Positions 8,495 to 16,394 of a stretch of 64,000 nt of DNA are shown here, in pieces. This stretch comes from CAVVAL01 sp963742725 (GTDB lineage: Bacteria > Actinomycetota > Actinomycetes > Mycobacteriales > Cryptosporangiaceae), in NCBI GenBank assembly GCA_963742725.1, contig CAVUMX010000002.1, forward strand, positions 10,827 to 74,826, given 5' to 3'. How positions within the stretch are numbered: position 1 is the stretch's first letter; each line of letters opens with the position of its first letter. The notes beneath the pieces were generated by a model. The model worked only from the letters and a program-made list of their open reading frames with translations, was not told the DNA's origin and made no database searches. Both the position numbers and the translations under genes were made by a program.

Positions 8495-9529
8495 ATGGTG
8501 TCCAGCCAGTCCCGCGATCCCGTCGCCGATCTGCGCCGGATCGCGTTCCTCCTGGAACGCGCGCGCGAGAAGTCTTACCGGGTACGGGCGTTCCGGACCG
8601 CCGCCGGCGTGATCGCGAAGCTGGACCAGTCCGAACTGGCGAGCCGCGCCGAGTCAGGGATGCTCGCGAAGCTCAAGGGCGTGGGCGACGTGACGGCGCG
8701 CTGCGTCGCCGAGTCCCTGGCGGGCGAGGAGCCGGTGTACCTGCGCCGGCTGGAGGCGACCGCCGGCGAGTCCGTGGACGACGCCGGTACGGCGCTACGC
8801 CTGCTGCTGCGCGGCGACTGCCACACCCATTCGGACTGGTCGGACGGTGGATCGCCGATCCGCGAGATGGCCGAAGCGGCGCGCGACCTGGGCCACGAGT
8901 ACATGGTGCTGACCGACCACTCCCCCCGCCTGACCGTCGCCAACGGACTGTCCGCCGAACGGCTCGTCCGCCAGCTCGACGTGGTGGCCGAGCTGAACGA
9001 CGAGCTGGCGCCGTTCCGGATCCTCACGGGCATCGAGGTCGACATCCTGCTCGACGGGGCGCTCGACCAGACCGACGAGCTGCTCGACCGGCTCGACGTG
9101 GTCGTCGCGAGCGTCCACAGTGCCCTGCGCAGCCCGAGCAGCGAGATGACGCCACGGATGCTGGCGGCCGTCGCCAACCCGCACGTCGACATCCTCGGCC
9201 ACTGCACCGGACGGCTCGTCACCGGCGAACGCGGCAAGCGCCCTGAGAGCGAGTTCGACGCCGACGCGGTGTTCGCCGCCTGCGCCGAGCACGACGTCGC
9301 CGTGGAGATCAACTCCCGGCCCGAGCGGCTGGACCCACCGAAACGGCTTCTGCGACTCGCGGTCGAGGCTGGCTGCATGTTCAGCATCGACACCGACGCC
9401 CACGCGCCCGGCCAGCTCGACTGGCAGCCGTACGGGTGCGCGCGCGCCGCCGCGTGCGGCGTCGACCCGGCGACGGTCGTCAACACCTGGCCCGCCGAGG
9501 ACCTCCTCGCCTGGGCCGCCGCCCGCTAG
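8495..9529 (+). CDS. PHP domain phosphoesterase (HhH + PHP, PolX-tail-like)
   Basis: Predicted metal-dependent phosphoesterase, about 344 residues. The N-terminal 110 residues look like the helix-hairpin-helix/8-kDa region of DNA polymerase X (LKGVGDVTARCVAESLAGEE), followed by a PHP domain with metal-ligand motifs GDCHTHSDWSDGG, VLTDHSPRLTVANGL, GIEVDILLDG, VASVHSALR, HVDILGHCTGR, and SIDTDAHAPGQLD. The PolX catalytic nucleotidyltransferase domain is absent, so this is a stand-alone PHP protein, perhaps in nucleic-acid repair. The start is ATG at 8495; a GTG follows at 8498. Confidence 0.85.
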   Translation: MVSSQSRDPVADLRRIAFLLERAREKSYRVRAFRTAAGVIAKLDQSELASRAESGMLAKLKGVGDVTARCVAESLAGEEPVYLRRLEATAGESVDDAGTALRLLLRGDCHTHSDWSDGGSPIREMAEAARDLGHEYMVLTDHSPRLTVANGLSAERLVRQLDVVAELNDELAPFRILTGIEVDILLDGALDQTDELLDRLDVVVASVHSALRSPSSEMTPRMLAAVANPHVDILGHCTGRLVTGERGKRPESEFDADAVFAACAEHDVAVEINSRPERLDPPKRLLRLAVEAGCMFSIDTDAHAPGQLDWQPYGCARAAACGVDPATVVNTWPAEDLLAWAAAR

Positions 9530-9881
9530 CCAGCTCGCGCCCGGCGCGCCACCGCGCCACCCGACTTCCGACCGGTGGGATCGTGAGCCCTGGCTTCACA
9601 ATCCGACCGGTCACCGGGCGACGCACGCGGGGCCAGCACCGCACGCAGGCGACGCGCGCGAGGGCAACGCGCGTGAGGGCAGCACCACACGCAGGCGACG
9701 CCCGCGAGGACGGCACCACACACAGGCGACGCCTCCGAGGACGGCACCGCAGCCGGGCAACGCGCGTGAGGGCAGCACCCACACGCGAGCGGCGCGCGTA
9801 AAACGCCGCGCGCGGGCGCGACGTGCGCGGCGTGCGAGGGCGGCCACGCGCGGGCGGGGTGCGCGGCGCTAGCCTGCTCGG
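9530..9881. other. Gene-free stretch with a long hairpin and imperfect 31-bp tandem repeats
   Basis: This 352-nt interval contains no credible gene. From 9570 to 9612 is a hairpin with arms of about 20 bp (GACCGGTGGGATCGTGAGCC against GGCTTCACAATCCGACCGG, a few mismatches), probably the terminator of the PHP gene. From about 9640 to 9778 there are at least three consecutive 31-nt imperfect repeats (9686-9716, 9717-9747, 9748-9778) on the theme CACACGCAGGCGACGC followed by CCGAGGACGGCAC, plus a longer diverged unit before them. The rest is GC-rich. Confidence 0.7.
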
Positions 9882-10055
9882 GTGACTGAGTCGCAGGTTC
9901 CTGTGCTGCTGATGGTGATCGTCGCCGGTGTGCTGGTGGCGTGGGTGCTCCGGCGTTTCCGGCCGCTGATGCCGCTGTCGCGGCGCATCCTCTACATCGT
10001 CGGCGGCGCGATCCTCATCGGCGGCTTCTTCTACGGGGCGATCGTCAACCGGTGA
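9882..10055 (+). CDS. Small two-helix membrane protein
   Basis: A 57-residue protein starting at GTG 9882: polar MTESQ, a first membrane helix VPVLLMVIVAGVLVAWVL, a basic loop RRFRPLMPLSRR, and a second helix ILYIVGGAILIGGFFYGAIV. The product is unrecognised. Codon usage is typical of the region and the helix-loop-helix layout makes it a credible gene. Its last 11 bases overlap the 3' end of the convergent GH39-like gene. The Shine-Dalgarno is poor. Confidence 0.6.
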   Translation: MTESQVPVLLMVIVAGVLVAWVLRRFRPLMPLSRRILYIVGGAILIGGFFYGAIVNR

Positions 10056-11520
10056 CCGGGTCGGTCGTCGGCGTCAGCACCATGAGTCGCAGCTCGTTCG
10101 GCTCCAGCGGCAGCGTCTGGCTGTAGTAGGTGCCGGCGGTGCGGGGCCCGACCACCAAGGTCTGGACGGGCGTCATCGCGCCGGCGTGCGTACCGGCGTC
10201 GATGCGGTACCGGGTGACGCGCACGTTCGACGTCCGGAACGTGGCGGGGAAGTTCTTGATCACGGTCCGCGAGTCGTAGGCGGCCGCGTTCGTCCACTGG
10301 TAGTTCCAGGTCATGACGGCCACGCTGGTGGCGTCCGCGCCGGTGAGGCCGTAGACGCCGAGGCCCCGCGCGGTGAGCGTGTCGGACGTCGTCCGGTACC
10401 GGGTGCCGGGCAGCATCGACAGGGCGCGGACCGCGTTGTAGTACGGCCGGGGCGTGCCGCTGGCCAGGTCGACGAACAGGTCCTTGCGGTCGTTCTCGGG
10501 GTGGTCGAGCGTCCAGTCGAACGGGATCACGTTCCGCTGGCCCGCGTAGTGGTAGTGGAGCGAGGCGAGCGCGGCGGCCTGGATGTGCCAGTCGGCCTCG
10601 ATGCCGAGGTCGGACGCCCGGGTCATCGGGAACACCCCCACCTCGCTCACGAGCGCCGGCACGAGCGGCAACTTCCGGGCCGTGAGCCAGCTGTCGAGCC
10701 GGGCCCGCTCGGTCGCGACGCTCGCCGGGTAGTCCTTGAGCGCGGTCCACGGCAGCGCGGGATCGGTGTTGGTCAGGTACTGGTGGTAGGAGACGAAGTC
10801 CAGCCGCTTGGACGGCGTCGGGTCGGCGGCGTACCGGTCGAGGAACGCCGTGATGCGCCACTCGCTGAAGATGTCGGTGGTGGGCCCGCCCACCTTGAGC
10901 GCCGGACCGGGCAGCCCCAGGGCGTTGACCGCGTTCACGACCCGGTACATGTGCTGGTACTTCGGGTAGTACTTCGCGACGTCCTTCGCGTCCGCGTAGT
11001 CCTCGTTCTCGACCTCGACGAACTCGATCCTCGGGTACCGCTGCTTGTAGTGCGCGAGCATGTCGCGCTGCGCGGCGAAGAGCTGATCGGCCGTCCAGGT
11101 GCCGCCGGTGACCAGGGGGTCGTACCCGCTCTGCCAGTTCACCAGGAGGCTGCCGGCGCGGGAGTGGTGCGTGGCGACGTAGTCGTGCCATTTCGCGTAG
11201 TCCGGCACGCGGGTCGTGGGGTCGACGGTGTCGGTGAACCGGAGCCAGATGCGGGCACGTTCAAGGCGCAACGCGTCCAGCGCGGCGAGGGTCTGCGGGC
11301 CGTGGCGCCAGCTCTTGGGCGTGGCGCTGAGCTGCCGGCCCGGACCGAACGGGAACTGCCCCTGGCTCGCCGCGAGGTCGACCGAGACGGTGCTCAGCGG
11401 CAGCGCCGCCTTGTTCAGCGCCGCCTCCTCCGCCGACGCCCTGGAGACGAGGCCGGGTAGGACCGCCACGGGCACGAGCAGGGCGGCGAGAGCGAGGCCA
11501 AGCAGGGCTAACCGGCGCAC
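10045..11520 (-). CDS. Secreted GH39-like (clan GH-A) glycoside hydrolase
   Basis: A 491-residue exported protein with a Sec signal peptide (MRRLALLGLALAALLVPVAV...ASA). The middle is a TIM-barrel glycosidase of the GH39/clan GH-A type. FVEVENEDYAD places the Asn-Glu acid/base pair at residues 172-173, and LVSEVGVFP gives a candidate nucleophile Glu293. A C-terminal beta-sandwich follows (VAVMTWNYQW...LRLMVLTP), as in GH39 and related families. The substrate is not predictable; xylan, rhamnogalacturonan or a glycosaminoglycan are all possible. The start is GTG 11520 with GGAAGG upstream. The 3' end overlaps the small membrane gene on the other strand. Confidence 0.75.
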   Translation of the reverse strand: MRRLALLGLALAALLVPVAVLPGLVSRASAEEAALNKAALPLSTVSVDLAASQGQFPFGPGRQLSATPKSWRHGPQTLAALDALRLERARIWLRFTDTVDPTTRVPDYAKWHDYVATHHSRAGSLLVNWQSGYDPLVTGGTWTADQLFAAQRDMLAHYKQRYPRIEFVEVENEDYADAKDVAKYYPKYQHMYRVVNAVNALGLPGPALKVGGPTTDIFSEWRITAFLDRYAADPTPSKRLDFVSYHQYLTNTDPALPWTALKDYPASVATERARLDSWLTARKLPLVPALVSEVGVFPMTRASDLGIEADWHIQAAALASLHYHYAGQRNVIPFDWTLDHPENDRKDLFVDLASGTPRPYYNAVRALSMLPGTRYRTTSDTLTARGLGVYGLTGADATSVAVMTWNYQWTNAAAYDSRTVIKNFPATFRTSNVRVTRYRIDAGTHAGAMTPVQTLVVGPRTAGTYYSQTLPLEPNELRLMVLTPTTDPVTG

Positions 11521-11608
11521 GATGCAACCTTCCAGGCTGGTACGGGAGCAACCAGGATCATGCTAGTGGTAGCGGCGAGGTCCGCGCCGAAGCCCTGTGG
11601 AAAACGCG

Positions 11609-12598
11609 CTACCCCAGGTCAGCGACCAGATCAGCCGCCGGCAGCTCCCGCACGGCGGCGAAGCCCTGGCCCGCGAACAGCGACATCACCTCGGGGTCGC
11701 CGCTGGCCCGCAGAGGCCGGGTCACGTGGTGTACGTCGGGATACGCCGCCGGCGCGAACGGACCGTGGTCGAGCAGGAACCGGTTCGTCAGCGCACGCGC
11801 CGGGCGTCCGCTGAAAGCCCGGGTGACGGCGGTGGCCTGGTACGCGCGGTCGAGCAGGGCACGCCGGTGGGCCACGGCGGTGCCAGCCTCGGGGCAGCAG
11901 AGGAACGCCGTCCCGAGCTGGGCGGCGACCGCGCCCGCCGCGCGGACGGCAGCCACATCGGCGCTGGTCATGAGCCCGCCCGTAGCCACGAGCGGCAGGT
12001 CCACCGTGGCCCGGACCTGCGCCAGCAATGTCAGCAGCGGAACCATCTCGCCGCCCGTCGGAGACGCCGGGTCGTTCACGAACGTGGCCCGGTGCGCGCC
12101 CGCCTCCATGCCCTGGACGACGAGCCCGTCGAGGCCGCCGGCGATCGACGCCTCGGCCGCCGTCGTGACCGTGCCCCACACCTGCGTACCGACGCCCCGC
12201 AGGCTGGCCACGGTCTCCGCGTCCGGGCAGCCGAACGTGAAGCTCACGACAGGAACCGCGCGGTCCCGGACGACGTCCAGCTTCGCCGCCCATCCGTCGT
12301 CGTCGTGCCGGGGCTCGCCGAGCGTCACGCCGCGGGCGTCGGCCTCGGGCCGTATCCGTTCGACGTAGGCCGACACGTCCTCGCCGGGTGGGCCGGGCAC
12401 GAACAGGTTCACGCCGAACGGCTCGCCGGTGAGCGCGCGGACGGCCGTGATCTGGGCGTCGAGGTCGTCCGCGGTGCGGTACCCGGCGGCGAGGAACCCG
12501 AGCCCGCCCGCTCCGGACACGGCCGCGACCAGCTCAGGCGTGGACGCGCCGCCAGCCATGGGCGCCGCGATCACCGGACTCGACCTGCCACCGATCAT
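11609..12598 (-). CDS. Nitronate monooxygenase
   Basis: FMN-dependent TIM-barrel enzyme of the nitronate monooxygenase (2-nitropropane dioxygenase) family, 329 residues, oxidising alkyl nitronates such as propionate-3-nitronate. Diagnostic segments are IAAPMAGGASTPELVAAVSGAGGLGFLAA (start at residue 10) with the flavin-binding GGLGFL, then VSFTFGCPD, GLDGLVVQGMEAGAHRA, LPLVATGGLMTSADVAAVRAAGA and AAQLGTAFLCCPEAG. The start is ATG 12598 with a GAGAGGGGG ribosome site. It sits divergent to the ECF sigma factor and alone on its strand. Confidence 0.9.
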   Translation of the reverse strand: MIGGRSSPVIAAPMAGGASTPELVAAVSGAGGLGFLAAGYRTADDLDAQITAVRALTGEPFGVNLFVPGPPGEDVSAYVERIRPEADARGVTLGEPRHDDDGWAAKLDVVRDRAVPVVSFTFGCPDAETVASLRGVGTQVWGTVTTAAEASIAGGLDGLVVQGMEAGAHRATFVNDPASPTGGEMVPLLTLLAQVRATVDLPLVATGGLMTSADVAAVRAAGAVAAQLGTAFLCCPEAGTAVAHRRALLDRAYQATAVTRAFSGRPARALTNRFLLDHGPFAPAAYPDVHHVTRPLRASGDPEVMSLFAGQGFAAVRELPAADLVADLG

Positions 12599-12695
12599 CG
12601 GAGCCCCCTCTCAACCTTCTCCACCGTACCGGCGTCGTAGTCGGTGACATCCCACGAGGAGGGGCGACGATGATGACACGACGGGGCAGCGTGCC

Positions 12696-13235
12696 GTGGC
12701 GATCAACGAGGTGAACGCCGCGCCGCTGATGGGGAGGCTCGTGGCGGCGGACCAGAAACGGACGTTCGAGGAGTTCGTGCTCGGGCAGTCCACGGCGCTG
12801 CTCCGGGTCGCCTACCTGCTCACCGGCGACCGGCACCAAGCCGAGGATCTGCTGCAGGGCGTGCTGGAGCGGATGTACGCCCGGTGGAAGCGGGTCACCG
12901 ACAACCCGAACGCGTACGCGCGGCGCGCGCTGGTCAACGCCGCGAACAGCAGGTGGCGCCGGCGGCGACCCGAGACGAGTCTCCGGCCGGAACACGACCG
13001 CGGGCAGCCCGACCGCACCGAGGCGGTCGTCGTGCAGGACGCGGTGGTCCGCGCGTTGCGCGAGCTGACGGCCAAACAGCGCGCGGTGGTCGTCCTGCGC
13101 TACCTGGAAGACATGAGCGAGGCCGAGACCGCCGCCGTGCTGCGGGTCTCGGTGGGGACGGTCAAGGCGCACGGGTCGCGAGGCCTGGCGCGGCTCCGCG
13201 AGGCACTCCACGCCACGGAAGGACGAGGACGATGA
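12696..13235 (+). CDS. SigE-family ECF RNA polymerase sigma factor
   Basis: Extracytoplasmic-function sigma factor of the actinobacterial SigE family, 179 residues. Region 2 reads RTFEEFVLGQSTALLRVAYL then GDRHQAEDLLQGVLERMYARW. Region 4 reads RELTAKQRAVVVLRYLEDMS then AAVLRVSVGTVKAHGSRGLA, a clear helix-turn-helix. The start is GTG 12696, with the family-typical VAADQKRTFEEF a few residues in. The gene overlaps the next by ATGA, strongly suggesting co-regulation with a membrane-tethered partner that may sense a signal outside the cell. Confidence 0.9.
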   Translation: MAINEVNAAPLMGRLVAADQKRTFEEFVLGQSTALLRVAYLLTGDRHQAEDLLQGVLERMYARWKRVTDNPNAYARRALVNAANSRWRRRRPETSLRPEHDRGQPDRTEAVVVQDAVVRALRELTAKQRAVVVLRYLEDMSEAETAAVLRVSVGTVKAHGSRGLARLREALHATEGRGR

Positions 13236-14542
13236 GCCCCACGGTCGAGGACGAGGTCCGGCAGGCGCTCCGCGCGGCCACGGACGAGCTGGCACCGTCG
13301 CCGCAGCTGCTGACGCTGGCCACGGCAGGAGGCCGACGCCGGGTCCTGCGCAGGCGCGCGCTCGTGGCGTGCGCGACGGTCGGCGTCGTGGCGGTCGCGG
13401 GTGTGGCGGTCATGCCGAAGGGGGAATCGGACTTCGCCCCGGCCACGAACGACACCCGCGACATCGCCGTACGCCTCCTGACCAGGCCGACCGGCGGTGA
13501 CCTCGCCGGCGACGACGCGTTCCGGCGGTCGGCCGTCACCGCGTGGACGACCCGCCCGCACAAGGGGCAGAAGGCCACGCAGCTCGGCGAGCCGCGCGTC
13601 GTGTGGGCCGGCGCCACGCCGCCCGGACGCGCGGCCGTGGTCGTGCAGCCGGCGACGCTGCTGCCGGACCTTCCCGGCAGTTCGCCCGAGCGCGGCATCC
13701 TCACGGGAGTGCTGGAGCAGGACGCCGCCGGCGTGTGGAGCGTGTACGAAGGCCGGTACCCAGGTCCCCTCACGATCGCGTTCTTCACCGGACCCGGCGG
13801 GCTCGACCTGGTCACGCCCGACACGGGACGGCCATTGGAGTACTCCATCCCACCGCCCAATGTCGGCGGGCAGCTGCTCGGCGGCGATCCCGGCAACTGG
13901 AAGCCCATGCGGCTCACCGCCGGCGCCTATCGCGCGCGGGTGCCGGTCGGGACGATCCTGGGCGGCGTGAGCATCCGCCCGGTCGGCGAGCACCGCTCCA
14001 GGGAATCTGTCGTCCTCGCTCACAACAAGGTGCTGATCGACGACGCGAATAGCCGGCCGAACCGGTGGGGCCTCTCCTGGGACGCCGTGCTGCCGGCCGG
14101 CTCCACGGCAGGCTGGTCCGCGCCGCCGCCTGCCGGTGCGGGCAGCCCTCTGCGCGAGGCCATCGCGACCAAACCCGGAGTCACGCCGGACGGCAAGTGG
14201 AGCGTGTACGGGACAGCGCCGGACGGCGCCCGGTTCGTCATCGGCGAGGCGCTGCACAAGGACGGTCCGAGCCAGCTCTACGGCGTCCTCCTCACCGCGG
14301 GCGGCGGCAGCCAGCTGTTCCACGCCGGTGTCGTCAACGGGGAATCGGCACTGCCGGTCATCGCCACGCTGCCCGGGAACCGGGGCATCGTGATCGCCCA
14401 GCACGAGTCACGGCTGCGGTGGCGCACCGGATCCGGACCCTGGTCCGCGCCGGCCATGTCGGCCGCGCTGGTGCCGCCCGGCACGACCGAGGTGGAGCTG
14501 CTGCCGTCAACCGGCGTGCCGGAGATCCTCCCGCTCCCCTGA
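13232..14542 (+). CDS. Membrane-anchored partner of the ECF sigma factor (possible anti-sigma/sensor)
   Basis: A 436-residue protein that I do not recognise by family. Residues 1-45 are cytoplasmic and helical (EDEVRQALRAATDELAPSPQ). A single membrane segment follows (RALVACATVGVVAVAGVAVM), then about 370 extracellular residues. The ATG overlaps the sigma-factor stop (ATGA), the standard arrangement of sigma/anti-sigma pairs, so a regulatory role is inferred from position and topology. A zinc-binding HxxxCxxC motif is absent, so it is not a ZAS-type anti-sigma. It could equally be a target gene of the sigma factor. Confidence 0.75.
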   Translation: MSPTVEDEVRQALRAATDELAPSPQLLTLATAGGRRRVLRRRALVACATVGVVAVAGVAVMPKGESDFAPATNDTRDIAVRLLTRPTGGDLAGDDAFRRSAVTAWTTRPHKGQKATQLGEPRVVWAGATPPGRAAVVVQPATLLPDLPGSSPERGILTGVLEQDAAGVWSVYEGRYPGPLTIAFFTGPGGLDLVTPDTGRPLEYSIPPPNVGGQLLGGDPGNWKPMRLTAGAYRARVPVGTILGGVSIRPVGEHRSRESVVLAHNKVLIDDANSRPNRWGLSWDAVLPAGSTAGWSAPPPAGAGSPLREAIATKPGVTPDGKWSVYGTAPDGARFVIGEALHKDGPSQLYGVLLTAGGGSQLFHAGVVNGESALPVIATLPGNRGIVIAQHESRLRWRTGSGPWSAPAMSAALVPPGTTEVELLPSTGVPEILPLP

Positions 14543-14639
14543 GGAAAGCGTTCGCTCGACGGCGGGCGTCGCCGGCGGGCGTCGGCGCCGCTCGCCGCCA
14601 ACTGTCGGGGATATCGGGGTATCCGGCGCCCGGTTTCAG

Positions 14640-14790
14640 CACGGCATCCCGAACAGTCCGGTTCGCGCGCGGCGGGCGCGCGGGCGGCGGCCGGCGCCCG
14701 GCGGATGGCGCGCGGGCGGCGCGCGGCGCCCGGCGGATGGCGCGCCACCCGCCGCCCGCGGCGGGCGGCTGGCGCGCGGGCGCGGGCGCG
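14640..14790. repeat. Extreme-GC intergenic tract with direct repeats
   Basis: Almost pure G+C sequence between two convergent genes. GGCGCCCGGCGGATGGCGCG occurs twice about 32 nt apart (near 14693 and 14725), with many GCGCGCGGGCGGCG variants around it. No gene is credible here. It may be a slippage-prone terminator region for the P450 gene ending at 14791. Confidence 0.6.
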
Positions 14791-15942
14791 TCAGAACGTG
14801 ACGGGCAGGGCGACCAGGCCGCGGGTGCGGAACGACGGTCGCCAGCGCAGTTCGCCCGCGAGGGCCAGGTCGGGAAGACGGCGCAGCAGCGTCCCGATCG
14901 CGATCTGGCCCTCGATCCGGGCGAGCGGCGCGCCGAGGCAGTAGTGGGCGCCGTGGCCGAAGGACAGGTGACCGTTGTCCTCGCGCGCCGGGTCGAGCTG
15001 GTCCGGGGCGGCGAACCGGGCGGGGTCGCGGCCGGCGGACGCCAGCGACAGCAGCACCGGCTCCCCGGCGGGAACCAGCACCCCGCCGATCTCGATGTCG
15101 GTGACGGGGAACCGGCGCGCGGCCATGATCGCCGGCCCGTCCGTCCGCAGCACTTCCTCGATGAACCCGGGCAGCATCGTGGGATCGGGGCGCGACGAGG
15201 GGTCCCGCAGCAGGGCGAGGACGCCGTTGCCGATCAGGTCGACCGACGTCTCGTAGCCGGCGAGGATGATCAGGAACGCGAGCGAGAACAGCTCGTCCTC
15301 GGTGAGCTGGTCGCCGTCGTCGCGAGCGGCGATCATCGCGGACAGCAGATCGTCGCCAGGCTCGGCCCGCTTGCGCGCGATCACCGCGAGCAGGCCGGCC
15401 AGCATGCCGCCGACCGCCCCTGTCACCGCGTCGGGCGAGGTGGGCGACAGCATCTCGCTGGTCAACGCGCGGAACGGCGCACGGTCTTCGACCGGGATCC
15501 CGAGCAGTTCGGAGATCACGGTGAACGGGATCGGCGCGGCGAAGTCGGCGACCAGGTCGGCGGAGCCGCGCGGCCCGATCGCGTCGATCCGCTCGTCGAC
15601 CACCTCCTGGACCCGCCCGCGCAGCTCCTCGACGCGCCGCGCCGTGAACGCCCGCGAGACGAGGCGCCGCAGCCGGGTGTGGTCCGGGTCGTCCATGTTC
15701 AGCAGGTTGGCGTCGAGCGCGGGCGGCAGCGCCATGCCCCGGTACCCGGCGCCGGCGTGCTGCTTGCTCGCCGACAGCCGGGGGTCGGCGAAGGCGGCTC
15801 GCACGTCCGCGTACCGGGTCACCAGCCACACCAGATCACCGCCCGGCAGGGCGATGCGGTGGACGGGCCCCTCCTCGCGCAGCTCGGCGTAGCTCCCCCA
15901 CGGGTTGGCCTGGAACCTCGCGTCGAAGGTGATCGAGGGCAC
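14791..15942 (-). CDS. Cytochrome P450
   Basis: Soluble class-I bacterial cytochrome P450, 383 residues. The haem-binding loop FGHGAHYCLGAPLAR places the thiolate Cys near residue 334. The I-helix reads LAGYETSVD, with Tyr where most have His in AG(H)(E/D)T. The K-helix ExxR is in FIEEVLRTDGP, and an RRFPVTDIEIGG meander is present. Substrate is unknown; the sequence resembles actinobacterial CYP105/107-type tailoring enzymes. No ferredoxin or reductase gene is adjacent. It lies about 450 nt beyond the 3' end of the nitric oxide synthase gene on the same strand, with one opposite-strand gene between them. Start GTG 15942. Confidence 0.92.
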   Translation of the reverse strand: MPSITFDARFQANPWGSYAELREEGPVHRIALPGGDLVWLVTRYADVRAAFADPRLSASKQHAGAGYRGMALPPALDANLLNMDDPDHTRLRRLVSRAFTARRVEELRGRVQEVVDERIDAIGPRGSADLVADFAAPIPFTVISELLGIPVEDRAPFRALTSEMLSPTSPDAVTGAVGGMLAGLLAVIARKRAEPGDDLLSAMIAARDDGDQLTEDELFSLAFLIILAGYETSVDLIGNGVLALLRDPSSRPDPTMLPGFIEEVLRTDGPAIMAARRFPVTDIEIGGVLVPAGEPVLLSLASAGRDPARFAAPDQLDPAREDNGHLSFGHGAHYCLGAPLARIEGQIAIGTLLRRLPDLALAGELRWRPSFRTRGLVALPVTF

Positions 15943-16103
15943 GCGTCGTCTCCGTTCTGCACCGGTCAGGGGATGGCCCCGACGCTACCGCCCGGCCACC
16001 AGCCTCAAATCTGTGTGAACACGCCGTTACACACGGTGTGTCGGCGCGCGTTGTGCCGGCCCCGGTCGATATGAGTGACGGCACCCGACAGAGGAGAGCC
16101 GAC

Positions 16104-16379
16104 GTGCTCAAGCGAACCGCACTCCGCAACGGCAAGACCACGGTGACCTTCGCGCTGCCCATCGACGCGCCCGACGGCGTCGTCAGCGTCGTCGGCAGCT
16201 TCAACGGCTGGGAGCCGGGGCGGCACGAGCTGGTGCCGCGCAAGACCGGGTACCGCAGCGTGTCCGTCACGGTTCCCGCCGGTCAGCACCGCTTCCGGTA
16301 CCTCGCGACCGGCGGCGTCTGGCTCGACGACGACCACGCCGACCACGTCGACGAGCACGGCAGCGTCGTCAAAGTCTGA
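16104..16379 (+). CDS. Small isoamylase-early-set (CBM48-like) domain protein
   Basis: A 91-residue stand-alone glycogen-recognition fold. TVTFALPIDAP, VSVVGSFNGWEPGRHELVPR and VTVPAGQHRFRYLATGGVWL correspond to the early-set Ig-like module normally attached to glycogen branching enzymes or AMPK-beta. Small single-domain versions are common in actinobacteria; they are expected to bind alpha-glucan, but their role is not established. GTG 16104 is chosen because GAGGAG precedes it with good spacing. It is divergent to the P450 and convergent with the NOS gene. Confidence 0.8.
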   Translation: MLKRTALRNGKTTVTFALPIDAPDGVVSVVGSFNGWEPGRHELVPRKTGYRSVSVTVPAGQHRFRYLATGGVWLDDDHADHVDEHGSVVKV

Positions 16380-16394
16380 GCCAGCAGTCCAGTA

